This document shows, piece by piece, positions 17,331 through 26,540 of a stretch of 64,000 bases of DNA. How positions within the stretch are numbered: the first letter of the stretch is position 1; every line of letters starts with the position of its first letter. The notes below the pieces were generated by a model that was given only the letters and a program-made list of their open reading frames with translations, was not told the DNA's origin and searched no databases. The stretch lies in contig NZ_QUMD01000012.1 of NCBI RefSeq assembly GCF_003481985.1, positions 45,700 to 109,699 of the forward strand, in the 5' to 3' direction. The position numbers were made by a program, and so were the translations under genes. Source of the DNA: Clostridium sp. OF09-36. GTDB lineage: Bacteria; Bacillota; Clostridia; Lachnospirales; Lachnospiraceae.

Positions 17331-17364
17331 GAAAGGGGCTGTGCATTCCTTGCGCGCCCCTTTC
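17331..17364 (+). other. Hairpin in the leader of rnc
   Basis: GAAAGGGGC (17331-17339) and GCCCCTTTC (17356-17364) form a perfect 9-bp stem with a 16-nt loop. No T tract follows, so it is not a standard terminator. It may be an RNase III processing site or an mRNA stabiliser between acpP and rnc. Confidence 0.55.
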
Positions 17365-17440
17365 CCATAAATTTGCGCAAGACATGGACCGCAGCAGATT
17401 GTGGTTGCCATGGAGCAGCAATATCAGACAAGGAGGAAAT

Positions 17441-18136
17441 ATGAATCGCGATCTAAACGAACTGGAACAGCGGTGCGGTTACACCTTCAAGGACAAAAAC
17501 CTGTTTCACCGTGCCCTGACCCACAGCTCCTATGCCAATGAGCATAAAAAGGACAAGGCAGTCTGCAATGAGCGGCTGGAGTTTTTGGGAGATGCAGTGT
17601 TGGAAGTGGTTTCCAGTGATTTTCTGTATCACAAGTACCCGGAGAAGCCGGAGGGAGAACTTTCCAAGATCCGTGCGAGCCTGGTTTGTGAGCCGACGCT
17701 GGCTTACTGTGCGGCTGATCTGGAGCTGGGCAGCTATCTGCTCTTAGGAAAAGGTGAGGAAGCAACCGGCGGCAGAGAACGCAATTCGGTGGTTTCCGAT
17801 GCTATGGAGGCGCTGATTGGTTCCATTTATCTGGATGGTGGTTTTGCTAATGCAAAAGAGTTCATTCACCGTTTCATTCTGAATGACATTGAGCACAAGC
17901 AGCTCTTTTACGATAGCAAGACTATTCTGCAGGAGATGATCCAGGCCACTGCAGGAGCACATCTGGAATACGAGATTTTGCGTGAAGAGGGACCGGATCA
18001 TCACAAGGTCTTTGAGGTGCGCGCTCTGTCCGGCGGCGAGGAGCTTGGCCGCGGAACCGGCCCGACCAAAAAGGCCGCGGAGGCTGTGGCCGCTTACCAC
18101 GGCATTTTGAAACTGAGAGGGAAAGCATGTATTTAA
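17441..18136 (+). CDS. rnc: Ribonuclease III
   Basis: RNase III cleaves double-stranded RNA, including rRNA precursors. The 231-residue protein has the catalytic signature NERLEFLGDAVL at residues 43-54, further acidic residues in DAMEALIGSIYLDGG, and a C-terminal double-stranded RNA-binding domain from about residue 155 (GPDHHKVFEV ... GTGPTKKAAEAVAA). Start chosen at ATG 17441, eight bases after AAGGAGG. The frame opens earlier without a ribosome site. The last ten bases overlap smc, suggesting coupled translation. Confidence 0.97.
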   Translation: MNRDLNELEQRCGYTFKDKNLFHRALTHSSYANEHKKDKAVCNERLEFLGDAVLEVVSSDFLYHKYPEKPEGELSKIRASLVCEPTLAYCAADLELGSYLLLGKGEEATGGRERNSVVSDAMEALIGSIYLDGGFANAKEFIHRFILNDIEHKQLFYDSKTILQEMIQATAGAHLEYEILREEGPDHHKVFEVRALSGGEELGRGTGPTKKAAEAVAAYHGILKLRGKACI

Positions 18137-21100
18137 AGAGCATTGAGATACAGGGGTTTAAATCCTTTGCCAATAAGATCCTCTTTGAGTTCCACAACGG
18201 CATTACCGGCATTGTGGGACCGAACGGAAGCGGCAAGAGCAATGTTGCGGACGCGGTGCGCTGGGTTTTAGGTGAACAGCGGGCCAAGCAGCTGCGCGGC
18301 GGTTCCATGCAGGATGTCATCTTTGCCGGAACGGAGATCCGCAAGCCGCAGGGGTTCGCGTACGTTGCTATCACGCTGGATAACTCCGACCACCAGCTTG
18401 CCATCGACTATGATGAGGTCACGGTTTCGAGACGTCTGTACCGTTCCGGTGAGAGTGAGTACAAGATCAACGGAAGTACCTGCCGTCTGAAAGACATCAG
18501 TGAGCTTTTCTATGATACCGGTATCGGCAAGGAGGGCTATTCCATCATCGGACAGGGCCAGATCGATAAAATCTTAAGCGGCAAGCCGGAGGAGCGCCGG
18601 GAGCTGTTTGATGAGGCGGCGGGAATCGTAAAATTTAAGCGTCGCAAAGTCATTGCCCAGAAAAAGCTGGAGGATGAAAAACAGAATCTGGTCCGTGTGA
18701 GCGATATTTTGTCGGAACTGGAAAAGCAGGTCGGCCCTCTGGCGAGACAGTCCGAGACGGCAAAAAAATATCTGTCGTTCAAAGAAGAGTTAAAGACGTA
18801 TGATGTGAACCTGTTTTTACTGGAGTCTGAGGAAAATGGAAAGCAGCTTCAGGAAATCAGCAAAAAGGAAGAGATTGTTTCCGGAGACTTGGAGGATGCG
18901 AATGCGCAGTCCGATCATCTGAAGGAAGCGTATGAACAGCTGGAGCAGGAGATTGCGGCACTTGACCAGGCGCTGACGGAGCAGAGAAACCAGGAAAGCC
19001 AGGCGCAGATGTTAAAGGGAAATCTGGAGGGTCAGATCAACGTCTTAAAAGAGCAGATCAATACCGAAAAGATGAATGCGGAACATATCCGCTCCCGTAT
19101 CGAAGCCATTGGGGCTTCCCTGGAGGAAAAAGAGAAGCAGATCCGGCAGTATCAGGAGGATAATGCCGGCATCACCGGGGCAGAGGAAAGCAGAAGGGAA
19201 CAACAGGAGACTGCGGAAACCGGGCTTCGCAATCTCGATGAATCCATGATGCTCATGGAGCAGCAGATCGAGGATGCCAGAACCCGTGTGATGAACGGCA
19301 TGAATGAGAGTGCTTCGATCCATGCAAAGGACCAGCGTTTTGAGGCGATGTTAGAGCAGGTGCAGGTGCGCCGCTCTGAGGTATGCCAGAAGCTTTTAAA
19401 ATTTAAGAGCGATGAATCCGTGCAGGATGAACAGCTTGAGACAGAACGTAAAAAGCTGTCTGAGACCATGGCGCACCTGGAAGAGCTGGAGCTGGCACAG
19501 ACAGAGTGTGAGGGTCAGCTTACCCAGTGCGAAGAGGAGGTACGCCGGATTACTCGTTCCTTAAATGAAACACAGCAGGAGTACCGGACCGCTTATACAA
19601 AGCTGGAGTCGTTAAAGAACCTGGCAGAGCGCTACGAGGGTTACGGCGGCAGTATCCGCCGGGTCATGGAGGTCCGGGATCGGGTGCGCGGCATCCGCGG
19701 CGTTGTGGCTGACCTGATCACGACGGAGAAAAAGTATGAGACTGCGATCGAGACGGCTCTAGGCGGAAGCATCCAGAATGTGGTAACGGATTCCGAGCAG
19801 ACAGCCAAGCAGCTCATTGAGTATTTAAAGAAGAACCGCTATGGACGCGTGACATTTCTGCCGTTGACCAGTATCGGACAGAATGGCGGATTTTCCAAGC
19901 CGGAGGCATTAAAAGAGCCGGGCGTCATCGGTCTGGCGAGTGAACTGGTCCATGTGGAAAAAGAGTATCAGGTCCTTGCGAAATATCTGCTGGGGCGCGT
20001 GGTTGTGGCAGATACCATCGACCATGCCATTGCCCTGGCAAGGAAATTCAAATATACCCTGCGTATTGTGACGCTGGAAGGTGAACTTCTTAGCGCCGGC
20101 GGTTCCATGACAGGTGGTGCGTTCAAGAATTCCAGCAATCTTCTGGGACGAAAGAGAGAACTGGAAGAACTGGAAGCAGCATGCCAGAAGGCGTTAAAGG
20201 CTTCGGACAAGCTGCAGCAGGAGCTTGGCATGAATGAGGCACTCTTTGCGCAGAAGAAGGAAGAACTGGAAAGCTTAAAGACAGAGCACCATACCGTATC
20301 CCTCCAGGCAAACACCAGGCAGATGAATGTGAACCAGCTTGAGGATAAGCGGGAGGAAATCCGGGAATCCTATCAGGATCTGGCGCTGGAAAACAGCCAA
20401 CTGGAAAGCCAGATCAGTGAGATCGAGGCAGGCAGAAAGAAACTGGCGGTAGAAACTGAGCTTCTGAAAAAAGACAGCGAGCAGGAAAATGCCCGCATGG
20501 AAACGGTCACTGCAAAGCTGGAAGAACAAAAGAAGGTCCGCGAAGAAAAAGCGAAGGCGTTGGAGACGATCCGTCTGGAAACGGCGAACTTAAAGCAGCG
20601 CGTGGACTTCGTAAAAGAAAATATCGCGCGCGTGGAGCAGGAAATGAAGGTTCTCCAGGAAGAGCAGGCAGAGCTTCTGTCCCACGATACCGATTCCGGT
20701 TCTGTTGTGGAGGAAAAGAACCGGGAAATTGCAAAGCTGCAGGAACTGATCCTTCACACGGAGGAAGAAAAGCAGAAGCTGGCAGAGCAGGTTCAGGTCC
20801 AGGCAGCCTTGAAAGAGGAAAAAACCGGAAAACAGAAAGCGTTCTTTGGACAGCGGGAGGAATTATCCGGACGCATCGGGCGGCTGGATAAGGATCTGTT
20901 CCGTCTGCAGAGCCAGCGGGAAAAGCTGGAAGAGCGCCGGGAAAGCCAGATCAGCTATTTGTGGAATGAATACGAGCTGACGCCGGGAGCGGCAAAGGAG
21001 CTTCGCAGCACAGAGCCCGTTTCTCTTTCTGAGGTGAAAAAGCGCATTGAGGAATTGAAGAGTTCGATCCGTGCCCTTGGCAGTGTCAATGTCAATGCGA

Positions 21101-21687
21101 TCGAGGATTATAAAGAAATTTCGGAGCGCTATGAGTTCATGAAAACCCAGCACGATGACCTGGTAGAGGCCGAGGCAACGCTACAGGGCATCATCGAAGA
21201 GCTGGATACCGGCATGCGCCGTCAGTTTGAGGAAAAGTTCCAGGAGATCCGCAAGGAATTTGACCGGGTATTCAAGGAACTGTTCGGCGGCGGACACGGA
21301 ACCTTGTCCTTGCAGGAGGATGAGGACATTCTGGAGGCGGGGATTCAGATCATTGCCCAGCCGCCGGGAAAGAAACTGCAGAATATGATGCAGTTATCCG
21401 GTGGCGAGAAAGCGCTGACGGCGATCTCACTGCTGTTTGCGATCCAGAACTTAAAACCGTCCCCGTTCTGTCTGTTAGATGAGATTGAGGCGGCGCTGGA
21501 TGACTCGAACGTAGACCGCTATGCGAATTACTTACATAAACTGACGAAAAACACGCAGTTTATTGTCATTACGCACCGGCGTGGTACCATGGTGGCATCG
21601 GACCGCCTGTATGGTATCACCATGCAGGAAAAGGGCGTGTCAACCCTGGTGTCGGTCAATCTGATCGAAGATCAGCTGGATGCGTAA
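18127..21687 (+). CDS. smc: Chromosome segregation ATPase SMC
   Basis: SMC dimers, with ScpA and ScpB, organise and segregate the chromosome. In 1,186 residues: Walker A GPNGSGKSN at about residues 32-40, a long coiled coil to about residue 490, the hinge (YGGSIRRVMEVRDRVRG to about residue 660), a return coiled coil, then the ABC signature LSGGEKALTAISLLF and Walker B CLLDEIEAALD near the C-terminus. It overlaps rnc by ten bases and is followed by ftsY. Intact and of normal length. Confidence 0.98.
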   Translation: MYLKSIEIQGFKSFANKILFEFHNGITGIVGPNGSGKSNVADAVRWVLGEQRAKQLRGGSMQDVIFAGTEIRKPQGFAYVAITLDNSDHQLAIDYDEVTVSRRLYRSGESEYKINGSTCRLKDISELFYDTGIGKEGYSIIGQGQIDKILSGKPEERRELFDEAAGIVKFKRRKVIAQKKLEDEKQNLVRVSDILSELEKQVGPLARQSETAKKYLSFKEELKTYDVNLFLLESEENGKQLQEISKKEEIVSGDLEDANAQSDHLKEAYEQLEQEIAALDQALTEQRNQESQAQMLKGNLEGQINVLKEQINTEKMNAEHIRSRIEAIGASLEEKEKQIRQYQEDNAGITGAEESRREQQETAETGLRNLDESMMLMEQQIEDARTRVMNGMNESASIHAKDQRFEAMLEQVQVRRSEVCQKLLKFKSDESVQDEQLETERKKLSETMAHLEELELAQTECEGQLTQCEEEVRRITRSLNETQQEYRTAYTKLESLKNLAERYEGYGGSIRRVMEVRDRVRGIRGVVADLITTEKKYETAIETALGGSIQNVVTDSEQTAKQLIEYLKKNRYGRVTFLPLTSIGQNGGFSKPEALKEPGVIGLASELVHVEKEYQVLAKYLLGRVVVADTIDHAIALARKFKYTLRIVTLEGELLSAGGSMTGGAFKNSSNLLGRKRELEELEAACQKALKASDKLQQELGMNEALFAQKKEELESLKTEHHTVSLQANTRQMNVNQLEDKREEIRESYQDLALENSQLESQISEIEAGRKKLAVETELLKKDSEQENARMETVTAKLEEQKKVREEKAKALETIRLETANLKQRVDFVKENIARVEQEMKVLQEEQAELLSHDTDSGSVVEEKNREIAKLQELILHTEEEKQKLAEQVQVQAALKEEKTGKQKAFFGQREELSGRIGRLDKDLFRLQSQREKLEERRESQISYLWNEYELTPGAAKELRSTEPVSLSEVKKRIEELKSSIRALGSVNVNAIEDYKEISERYEFMKTQHDDLVEAEATLQGIIEELDTGMRRQFEEKFQEIRKEFDRVFKELFGGGHGTLSLQEDEDILEAGIQIIAQPPGKKLQNMMQLSGGEKALTAISLLFAIQNLKPSPFCLLDEIEAALDDSNVDRYANYLHKLTKNTQFIVITHRRGTMVASDRLYGITMQEKGVSTLVSVNLIEDQLDA

Positions 21688-21796
21688 GGGGCTATATTCC
21701 TAAGTATCGAAGCAAAAGGATGCGAGGAACATGTGCAAAAGGAAAAACATCGAAAGATTCGTTTCCTGAATATAAAAGAAGCAAGGAGGAGTGCGC

Positions 21797-22735
21797 GTGG
21801 AAGAAAAGAAGAAGGGCTTTTTCAGCCGTCTGGTTGAAGGCTTAAACAAAACACGTGAGAATATCGTTTCCGGCATGGATTCCATTTTCAGTGGCTTTTC
21901 CGCCATTGATGAGGATTTCTATGAGGAGCTGGAGGAAACCCTGATCATGGGCGATCTGGGAATCCAGACCACCATGTCCGTGCTGGATGATTTAAGAAAA
22001 AAGGTAAAGGAGCAGCACATCAAGGAACCGGCAGAGTGCAAGCAGCTTTTGATCGATTCCATCCGGGAGCAGATGGATTTGGGCGAGAATGCCTACGAGT
22101 TTGAAAACCGCAAATCCGTTGTCCTGGTCATTGGTGTCAATGGAGTTGGTAAGACAACCTCTGTTGGTAAGCTGGCAGGCCAGTTAAAGGATGAGGGCAA
22201 GAAGGTCATCCTTGCGGCAGCCGATACCTTCCGTGCGGCAGCGATCGAGCAGCTCACGGAGTGGGCAAACCGCGCCGGCGTAGAGATCATTGCCCAGCAG
22301 GAGGGTTCTGACCCGGCAGCCGTCATTTACGATGCCGTTGCAGCGGCGAAGTCCCGCCAGGCAGATGTGCTGATCTGCGACACTGCAGGCCGTCTTCACA
22401 ACAAAAAGAACCTGATGGAGGAGTTAAAAAAGATCAACCGTATCATCGACAAGGAATACCCGGATGCATACCGCGAGACGCTGGTCGTGCTGGACGGAAC
22501 TACCGGTCAGAATGCCATGGCCCAGGCAAAGCAGTTTATGGAGGTTGCGGACATCACCGGCATCATCCTGACCAAATTGGACGGTACAGCGAAGGGCGGC
22601 ATTGCAGTTGCGATCCAGTCCGAACTGGGCATCCCGGTAAAATACGTGGGAGTGGGCGAGAAGATCGACGATCTCCAGAAGTTCAATTCCCAGGATTTTG
22701 TGACAGCACTGTTTGATGTAAAGAAAGAAGATTAA
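21797..22735 (+). CDS. ftsY: Signal recognition particle receptor FtsY
   Basis: FtsY is the membrane-associated GTPase that receives the SRP-ribosome complex (Ffh is encoded at 26541). Residues 1-90 form the N domain, then [14 protein letters not shown] is the P-loop, [13 protein letters not shown] the G2 region, [14 protein letters not shown] the G3 region and [10 protein letters not shown] the G4 motif. The acidic A domain is very short, as usual in Firmicutes. Start set at GTG 21797, seven bases after AAGGAGG. The in-frame GTG at 21791 is only one base from the ribosome site. 312 residues. Confidence 0.96.
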   Translation: MEEKKKGFFSRLVEGLNKTRENIVSGMDSIFSGFSAIDEDFYEELEETLIMGDLGIQTTMSVLDDLRKKVKEQHIKEPAECKQLLIDSIREQMDLGENAYEFENRKSVVLVIGVNGVGKTTSVGKLAGQLKDEGKKVILAAADTFRAAAIEQLTEWANRAGVEIIAQQEGSDPAAVIYDAVAAAKSRQADVLICDTAGRLHNKKNLMEELKKINRIIDKEYPDAYRETLVVLDGTTGQNAMAQAKQFMEVADITGIILTKLDGTAKGGIAVAIQSELGIPVKYVGVGEKIDDLQKFNSQDFVTALFDVKKED

Positions 22736-22825
22736 ACGCAAACAGGAAGCAATACCGTTGCCATAAGAAACAAAAAAGCAATACAGGATTTTGATACCAC
22801 ACCAGACGAAAAGGAGATTACAGAC

Positions 22826-24088
22826 GTGGAAAACGAAAAGGTATTAGAAGAGCAGAAGGAAGAGGACTTAACCCTCGAAAAATTTGAGGAGGCTTCTGAG
22901 GAAGTCAAGAAAGTGACCCAGGAGACCAAACTGGTTTACAGTGAGTATTTCTCCGCAGCAACCGGAAACAAGGTTTACTTCAAACCGGAGAACATGCAGT
23001 ATACCGGTGCTTATAAGGTGCGCGGCGCATATTACAAGATCAGCACCCTTACGGAGGAGGAGAAGCAGCGCGGCCTGATCACCGCATCTGCAGGAAACCA
23101 TGCACAGGGTGTTGCATACGCAGCAAAGCTGGCTGGCATTCCGGCAACCATTGTGATGCCGACCACCACACCGCTTATGAAGGTAAACCGCACCAGAAGC
23201 TACGGCGCAGATGTTGTCCTTTACGGAGATGTGTTCGATGAGGCATGCGACCACGCTTACGAGCTGGCAGCAGAGCACGGCTACACCTTCGTGCATCCGT
23301 TCAATGACCTGGATGTGGCAACCGGACAGGGAACCATCGCCATGGAAATCATCAAGGAGCTGCCGACCGTAGATTACATTCTGGTTCCGATTGGCGGAGG
23401 CGGTCTGTGCACCGGTGTTTCCACCCTTGCAAAATTATTAAATCCGAAGATTAAAGTCATCGGCGTGGAGCCGGCTGGCGCAAACTGCATGCAGGAGTCC
23501 TTAAAGGCAGGCCATGTCCTGACCCTTCCGATCGTAAACACCATCGCAGACGGTACCGCTGTGAAGCGCCCGGGCGAGAAGCTGTTCCCGTACATCCAGA
23601 AAAATGTGGATGACATCATCACCGTGGAAGATTCCGAGCTGATCGTAGCTTTCCTCGATATGGTGGAGAACCATAAAATGATCGTCGAGAACTCCGGCCT
23701 CTTAACCGTAGCAGCCCTGAAGCACTTAAACGTACAGAAAAAGAAGATCGTTTCTATTTTGAGCGGCGGCAACATGGATGTCATCACCATGTCTTCTGTA
23801 GTACAGCATGGCCTGATCCAGAGAGACCGTATCTTCACCGTATCCGTTCTGCTTCCAGACAAGCCAGGCGAGCTGGCAAAGGTTTCTTCCCTGCTTGCAG
23901 AGCAGCGCGGCAATGTCATCAAGCTGGAGCATAACCAGTTCATCAGCATCAACCGCAATGCGGCTGTAGAGCTGCGCATTACCCTGGAGGCTGAGGGAAC
24001 CGATCATAAGAACCGTATCGTGCAGGCATTAAACGATGCCGGATACCGTCCGAAGCTGGTGAAGTCCAAGGGCACCTACAGCGACTGA
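22826..24088 (+). CDS. ilvA: Threonine ammonia-lyase (threonine dehydratase) with ACT domain
   Basis: A fold-II PLP enzyme that deaminates threonine to 2-oxobutanoate and ammonia. Of 420 residues the catalytic domain covers about 25-330: TGAYKVRGAYYKI holds the PLP lysine, ASAGNHAQGVAYAA binds the substrate, and PIGGGGLCTG binds the cofactor phosphate. A single ACT-like domain (VSVLLPDKPGELAKVSSLLAEQ) ends the protein. Such short single-ACT forms can be catabolic (tdcB-like) or biosynthetic (ilvA); the sequence alone does not decide. It starts with GTG nine bases after AAGGAG. The unusual acidic N-terminal 30 residues look disordered. Confidence 0.9.
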   Translation: MENEKVLEEQKEEDLTLEKFEEASEEVKKVTQETKLVYSEYFSAATGNKVYFKPENMQYTGAYKVRGAYYKISTLTEEEKQRGLITASAGNHAQGVAYAAKLAGIPATIVMPTTTPLMKVNRTRSYGADVVLYGDVFDEACDHAYELAAEHGYTFVHPFNDLDVATGQGTIAMEIIKELPTVDYILVPIGGGGLCTGVSTLAKLLNPKIKVIGVEPAGANCMQESLKAGHVLTLPIVNTIADGTAVKRPGEKLFPYIQKNVDDIITVEDSELIVAFLDMVENHKMIVENSGLLTVAALKHLNVQKKKIVSILSGGNMDVITMSSVVQHGLIQRDRIFTVSVLLPDKPGELAKVSSLLAEQRGNVIKLEHNQFISINRNAAVELRITLEAEGTDHKNRIVQALNDAGYRPKLVKSKGTYSD

Positions 24089-24101
24089 GTGGTGAACGAT
24101 T

Positions 24102-25366
24102 ATGACAGAACATACAAATGAGACAATTCAGGCACTCCGTCAGAATATACGTTATTTTTTGAAATGGACCTTTATTTCTGCAATTTCCGGTGTGACGATC
24201 GGTCTGGCCGGAACCCTGTTTGGCCTTGGTATCCAGAAAGCAACTGCTTTCTGGAAGAGCCACAGCTGGACGTTGTATCTGCTTCCGCTTGTCGGACTCC
24301 TGATCGTATGGCTGTACCGGTTTGCACATGAAGAAAAAAACCGCGGTACGGATATGGTCCTGGATTCTATTTCCTCTACAGAGGAGGTTACGCCGGCAAC
24401 TGCTCCGCTGATCTTTATTTCAACTCTGCTGAGCCATCTGGCAACGGCTTCCGTCGGCCGGGAGGGAGCAGCACTGCAGCTTGGCGGAAGCCTGGGAACC
24501 TGATCGGTAAGGCTTTTCGACTGGATGAGAAGGACAGAAAGATTGCCATTATGTGCGGCATGAGTGCCGGGTTCTCCGCTATCTTCGGAACTCCGCTTGC
24601 GGCAGCCGTGTTTGCCATGGAGGTCATCAGCATTGGCGTTATGTACTATGCGGCTCTGGTTCCATGCGTTTTTTCGGCGTTTGTCGGTGTGTCAGTGGCA
24701 AAATTCCTGGGTCTGGCTCCGGAGCATTATGAGATCGGCCTGGTGCCGGAGTTTGGCGCCTCATCTGCGCTTCTGACAGTGCTCATCGGAATTTTGTGTG
24801 CCTGTGTCGGAATCTTCCTTTGTGTCAGCCTGCATCAGTGTGGTCATGCTTACCGGAAGGTTTTTCCGAATCCCTATATCCGCGTGCTGGCGGGATCCGC
24901 GATCTTTATTGTCCTGACCCTCCTGTTTCCGGCGCGGCTTTACAACGGAAGTGGTGCTCAGATCATCGAAATGGTATTTGAAGGTGAAAGAATTCCGGTT
25001 TATGCATTTTTGATGAAGATCCTGTTTACCGGAGTAGCGCTTGGCGCAGGCTTTAAGGGCGGAGAGATCGTGCCGACGCTGACGGTCGGCGCCGCGTTTG
25101 GCTACTTGATGAGCCTGGTGACCGGACTGCCGGTCGGACTGTGCGCATCGGTTGGAATGGCATGCCTGTTCGTAAGCGTAACAAACTGTCCGGTGTCCAC
25201 GATGTTCATGGCATTTGAACTTTTTGGATTTGCCGCAATGCCATATTATGCCATTGCCGTGGCAGTGTGCTTTACCCTGTCTGGATATTATGGGCTCTAC
25301 CACAGCCAGAAGTTCGTTTATTCCAAGATCCGGACAGAATTCATTAACCGAAAATCAAACGAGTAA
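24102..25366 (+). CDS. CLC-family anion transporter (frameshifted in this sequence)
   Basis: A polytopic CLC protein of about 421 residues after repair. The N-terminal part ends in SVGREGAALQLGGSLG, the family GREG motif with the gating glutamate. The second part begins NLIGKAFRLDEKDRKIA and includes GMSAGFSAIFGTPLAAAVFA and GFKGGEIVPTLTVGAAFG. One A is missing near 24498 (GGGAACC for GGGAAACC). The usual GSGIP motif is replaced (KNRGTDMV), and GGEIVP replaces the GxFxP of chloride channels, both features that bring it closer to the fluoride-exporting CLC-F group. No fluoride riboswitch is visible. Ion specificity is therefore inference. Confidence 0.82.
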
Positions 25367-25368
25367 AT

Positions 25369-25419
25369 ATTGCAGGTGCCAGTATGCATCGGAACGATAC
25401 CGGCACCTGTTCCTGCAAT
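25369..25419 (+). repeat. Inverted repeat between the CLC gene and nth
   Basis: ATTGCAGGTGCC (25369-25380) pairs with GGCACCTG and CCTGCAAT (25402-25419) with a small bulge. No T tract follows, so a role in mRNA end formation or in nth leader structure is open. Confidence 0.55.
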
Positions 25420-25434
25420 AGTGAGGTTCATCCT

Positions 25435-26070
25435 ATGACAAAAAAACAGAAGACCCTGGAAATTATCCAAAGACTGAAGGAAGCCTACCCGGATGCAGAC
25501 TGTACGCTGGATTATGAAGAGGCGTGGAAGCTTTTAGTGAGTGTGCGTCTGGCAGCACAGTGTACCGATGAGCGGGTAAATAAAGTCGTTCCGGCTCTTT
25601 ACGAGAAATTTCCGGATGTAAACGCACTCGCGGACGCACCGGTGGAAGAGATCGAAGAGATCGTAAAGCCGTGCGGACTGGGAAAGAGCAAAGCCCGCGA
25701 CATCAGCGCCTGCATGAAAATGCTGCGCGATGAGTACGGCGGAAAGGTCCCGGAGGATTTTGACGCGCTGTTAAAGCTTCCGGGCGTGGGAAGAAAGAGC
25801 GCCAACCTCATTATGGGCGATGTGTTTCACAAACCGGCGATCGTTACCGATACCCACTGCATCCGCCTGGTGAACCGCATGGGACTGGTGGACGGCATCA
25901 AAGAGCCAAAAAAAGTAGAAATGGCACTTTGGAAGCTGGTTCCGCCGGAAGAGGGGAGCGATTTCTGCCACCGTCTGGTGTGGCACGGACGCGAGGTCTG
26001 CACGGCCCGCACAAAGCCGTACTGCGACCGGTGCTGCTTAAACGACATCTGCCCGAAAAACGGGGTATAG
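25435..26070 (+). CDS. nth: Endonuclease III
   Basis: A DNA glycosylase/AP lyase removing oxidised pyrimidines in base-excision repair. Of 211 residues, LKLPGVGRKSANLIM is the helix-hairpin-helix with the catalytic lysine, VTDTHCIRLVNR holds the catalytic aspartate, and the C-terminal cysteines (C-x7-C-x2-C-x5-C in CTARTKPYCDRCCLNDIC) bind a 4Fe-4S cluster. The first cysteine spacing is one longer than in the E. coli enzyme. Start set at ATG 25435 after GTGAGG. Confidence 0.95.
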   Translation: MTKKQKTLEIIQRLKEAYPDADCTLDYEEAWKLLVSVRLAAQCTDERVNKVVPALYEKFPDVNALADAPVEEIEEIVKPCGLGKSKARDISACMKMLRDEYGGKVPEDFDALLKLPGVGRKSANLIMGDVFHKPAIVTDTHCIRLVNRMGLVDGIKEPKKVEMALWKLVPPEEGSDFCHRLVWHGREVCTARTKPYCDRCCLNDICPKNGV

Positions 26071-26112
26071 AAAAGTTATAGAAAATTTTTTTGCGGTGTC
26101 AAGAAAAAATAC

Positions 26113-26141
26113 TTGACAGCAACATCACTTTCGTGTATGAT
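26113..26141 (+). promoter_or_regulatory. Sigma-A promoter of the ylxM-ffh operon
   Basis: TTGACA (26113-26118), 17-bp spacer, TATGAT (26136-26141). The ATG of ylxM is at 26157. Confidence 0.85.
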
Positions 26142-26156
26142 AGCCAAGGTGATGTT

Positions 26157-26498
26157 ATGGAAAGCATTGTAAAACAAAGTTTACTTTATGATTTTTATGG
26201 AGAACTGCTCACAGATCATCAGCGCAGCATCTACGAGGATGTGGTATACAATGACATGTCCTTGAGCGAGATCGCAGAAGAGAACGGGATCAGCCGTCAG
26301 GGAGTTCACGACCTCATCAAGCGCTGTGACAAAACCTTGAGCGCGTATGAAGAAAAGCTGCATCTGATCAGCAAATTCCAGACTACACGCCGCATGGTAG
26401 AGGAAATCCATAAGAAGACCCGGATTTTCAAAGAAACAAAAGATGAAAATCTGATCGACGAGATTGAACAGATTTCCAACGACATCATGGAACTTTGA
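26157..26498 (+). CDS. ylxM: YlxM-type helix-turn-helix protein (UPF0122)
   Basis: A 113-residue protein with a sigma-region-4-like helix-turn-helix: YNDMSLSEIAEENGISRQGVHDLIKRCDKTL at about residues 30-60. Homologues always precede ffh in Firmicutes and are thought to modulate the signal recognition particle pathway (YlxM of Streptococcus binds SRP components), so RNA or SRP binding is as likely as DNA binding. The C-terminal half is helical and charged. AAGGTGAT precedes the ATG. The leader is only about 10 nt. Confidence 0.88.
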   Translation: MESIVKQSLLYDFYGELLTDHQRSIYEDVVYNDMSLSEIAEENGISRQGVHDLIKRCDKTLSAYEEKLHLISKFQTTRRMVEEIHKKTRIFKETKDENLIDEIEQISNDIMEL

Positions 26499-26540
26499 TT
26501 TCGGCAGACGCCGTGATCGGTTCTGAACAGGAGGTTACCT

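Noticed and set aside
22736..22825. T-box or attenuator upstream of the threonine dehydratase gene
   Set aside because: The 90-bp spacer has neither a T-box sequence nor a terminator hairpin.
24089..24101. Fluoride riboswitch before the CLC gene
   Set aside because: Only 13 bp separate it from the upstream gene.
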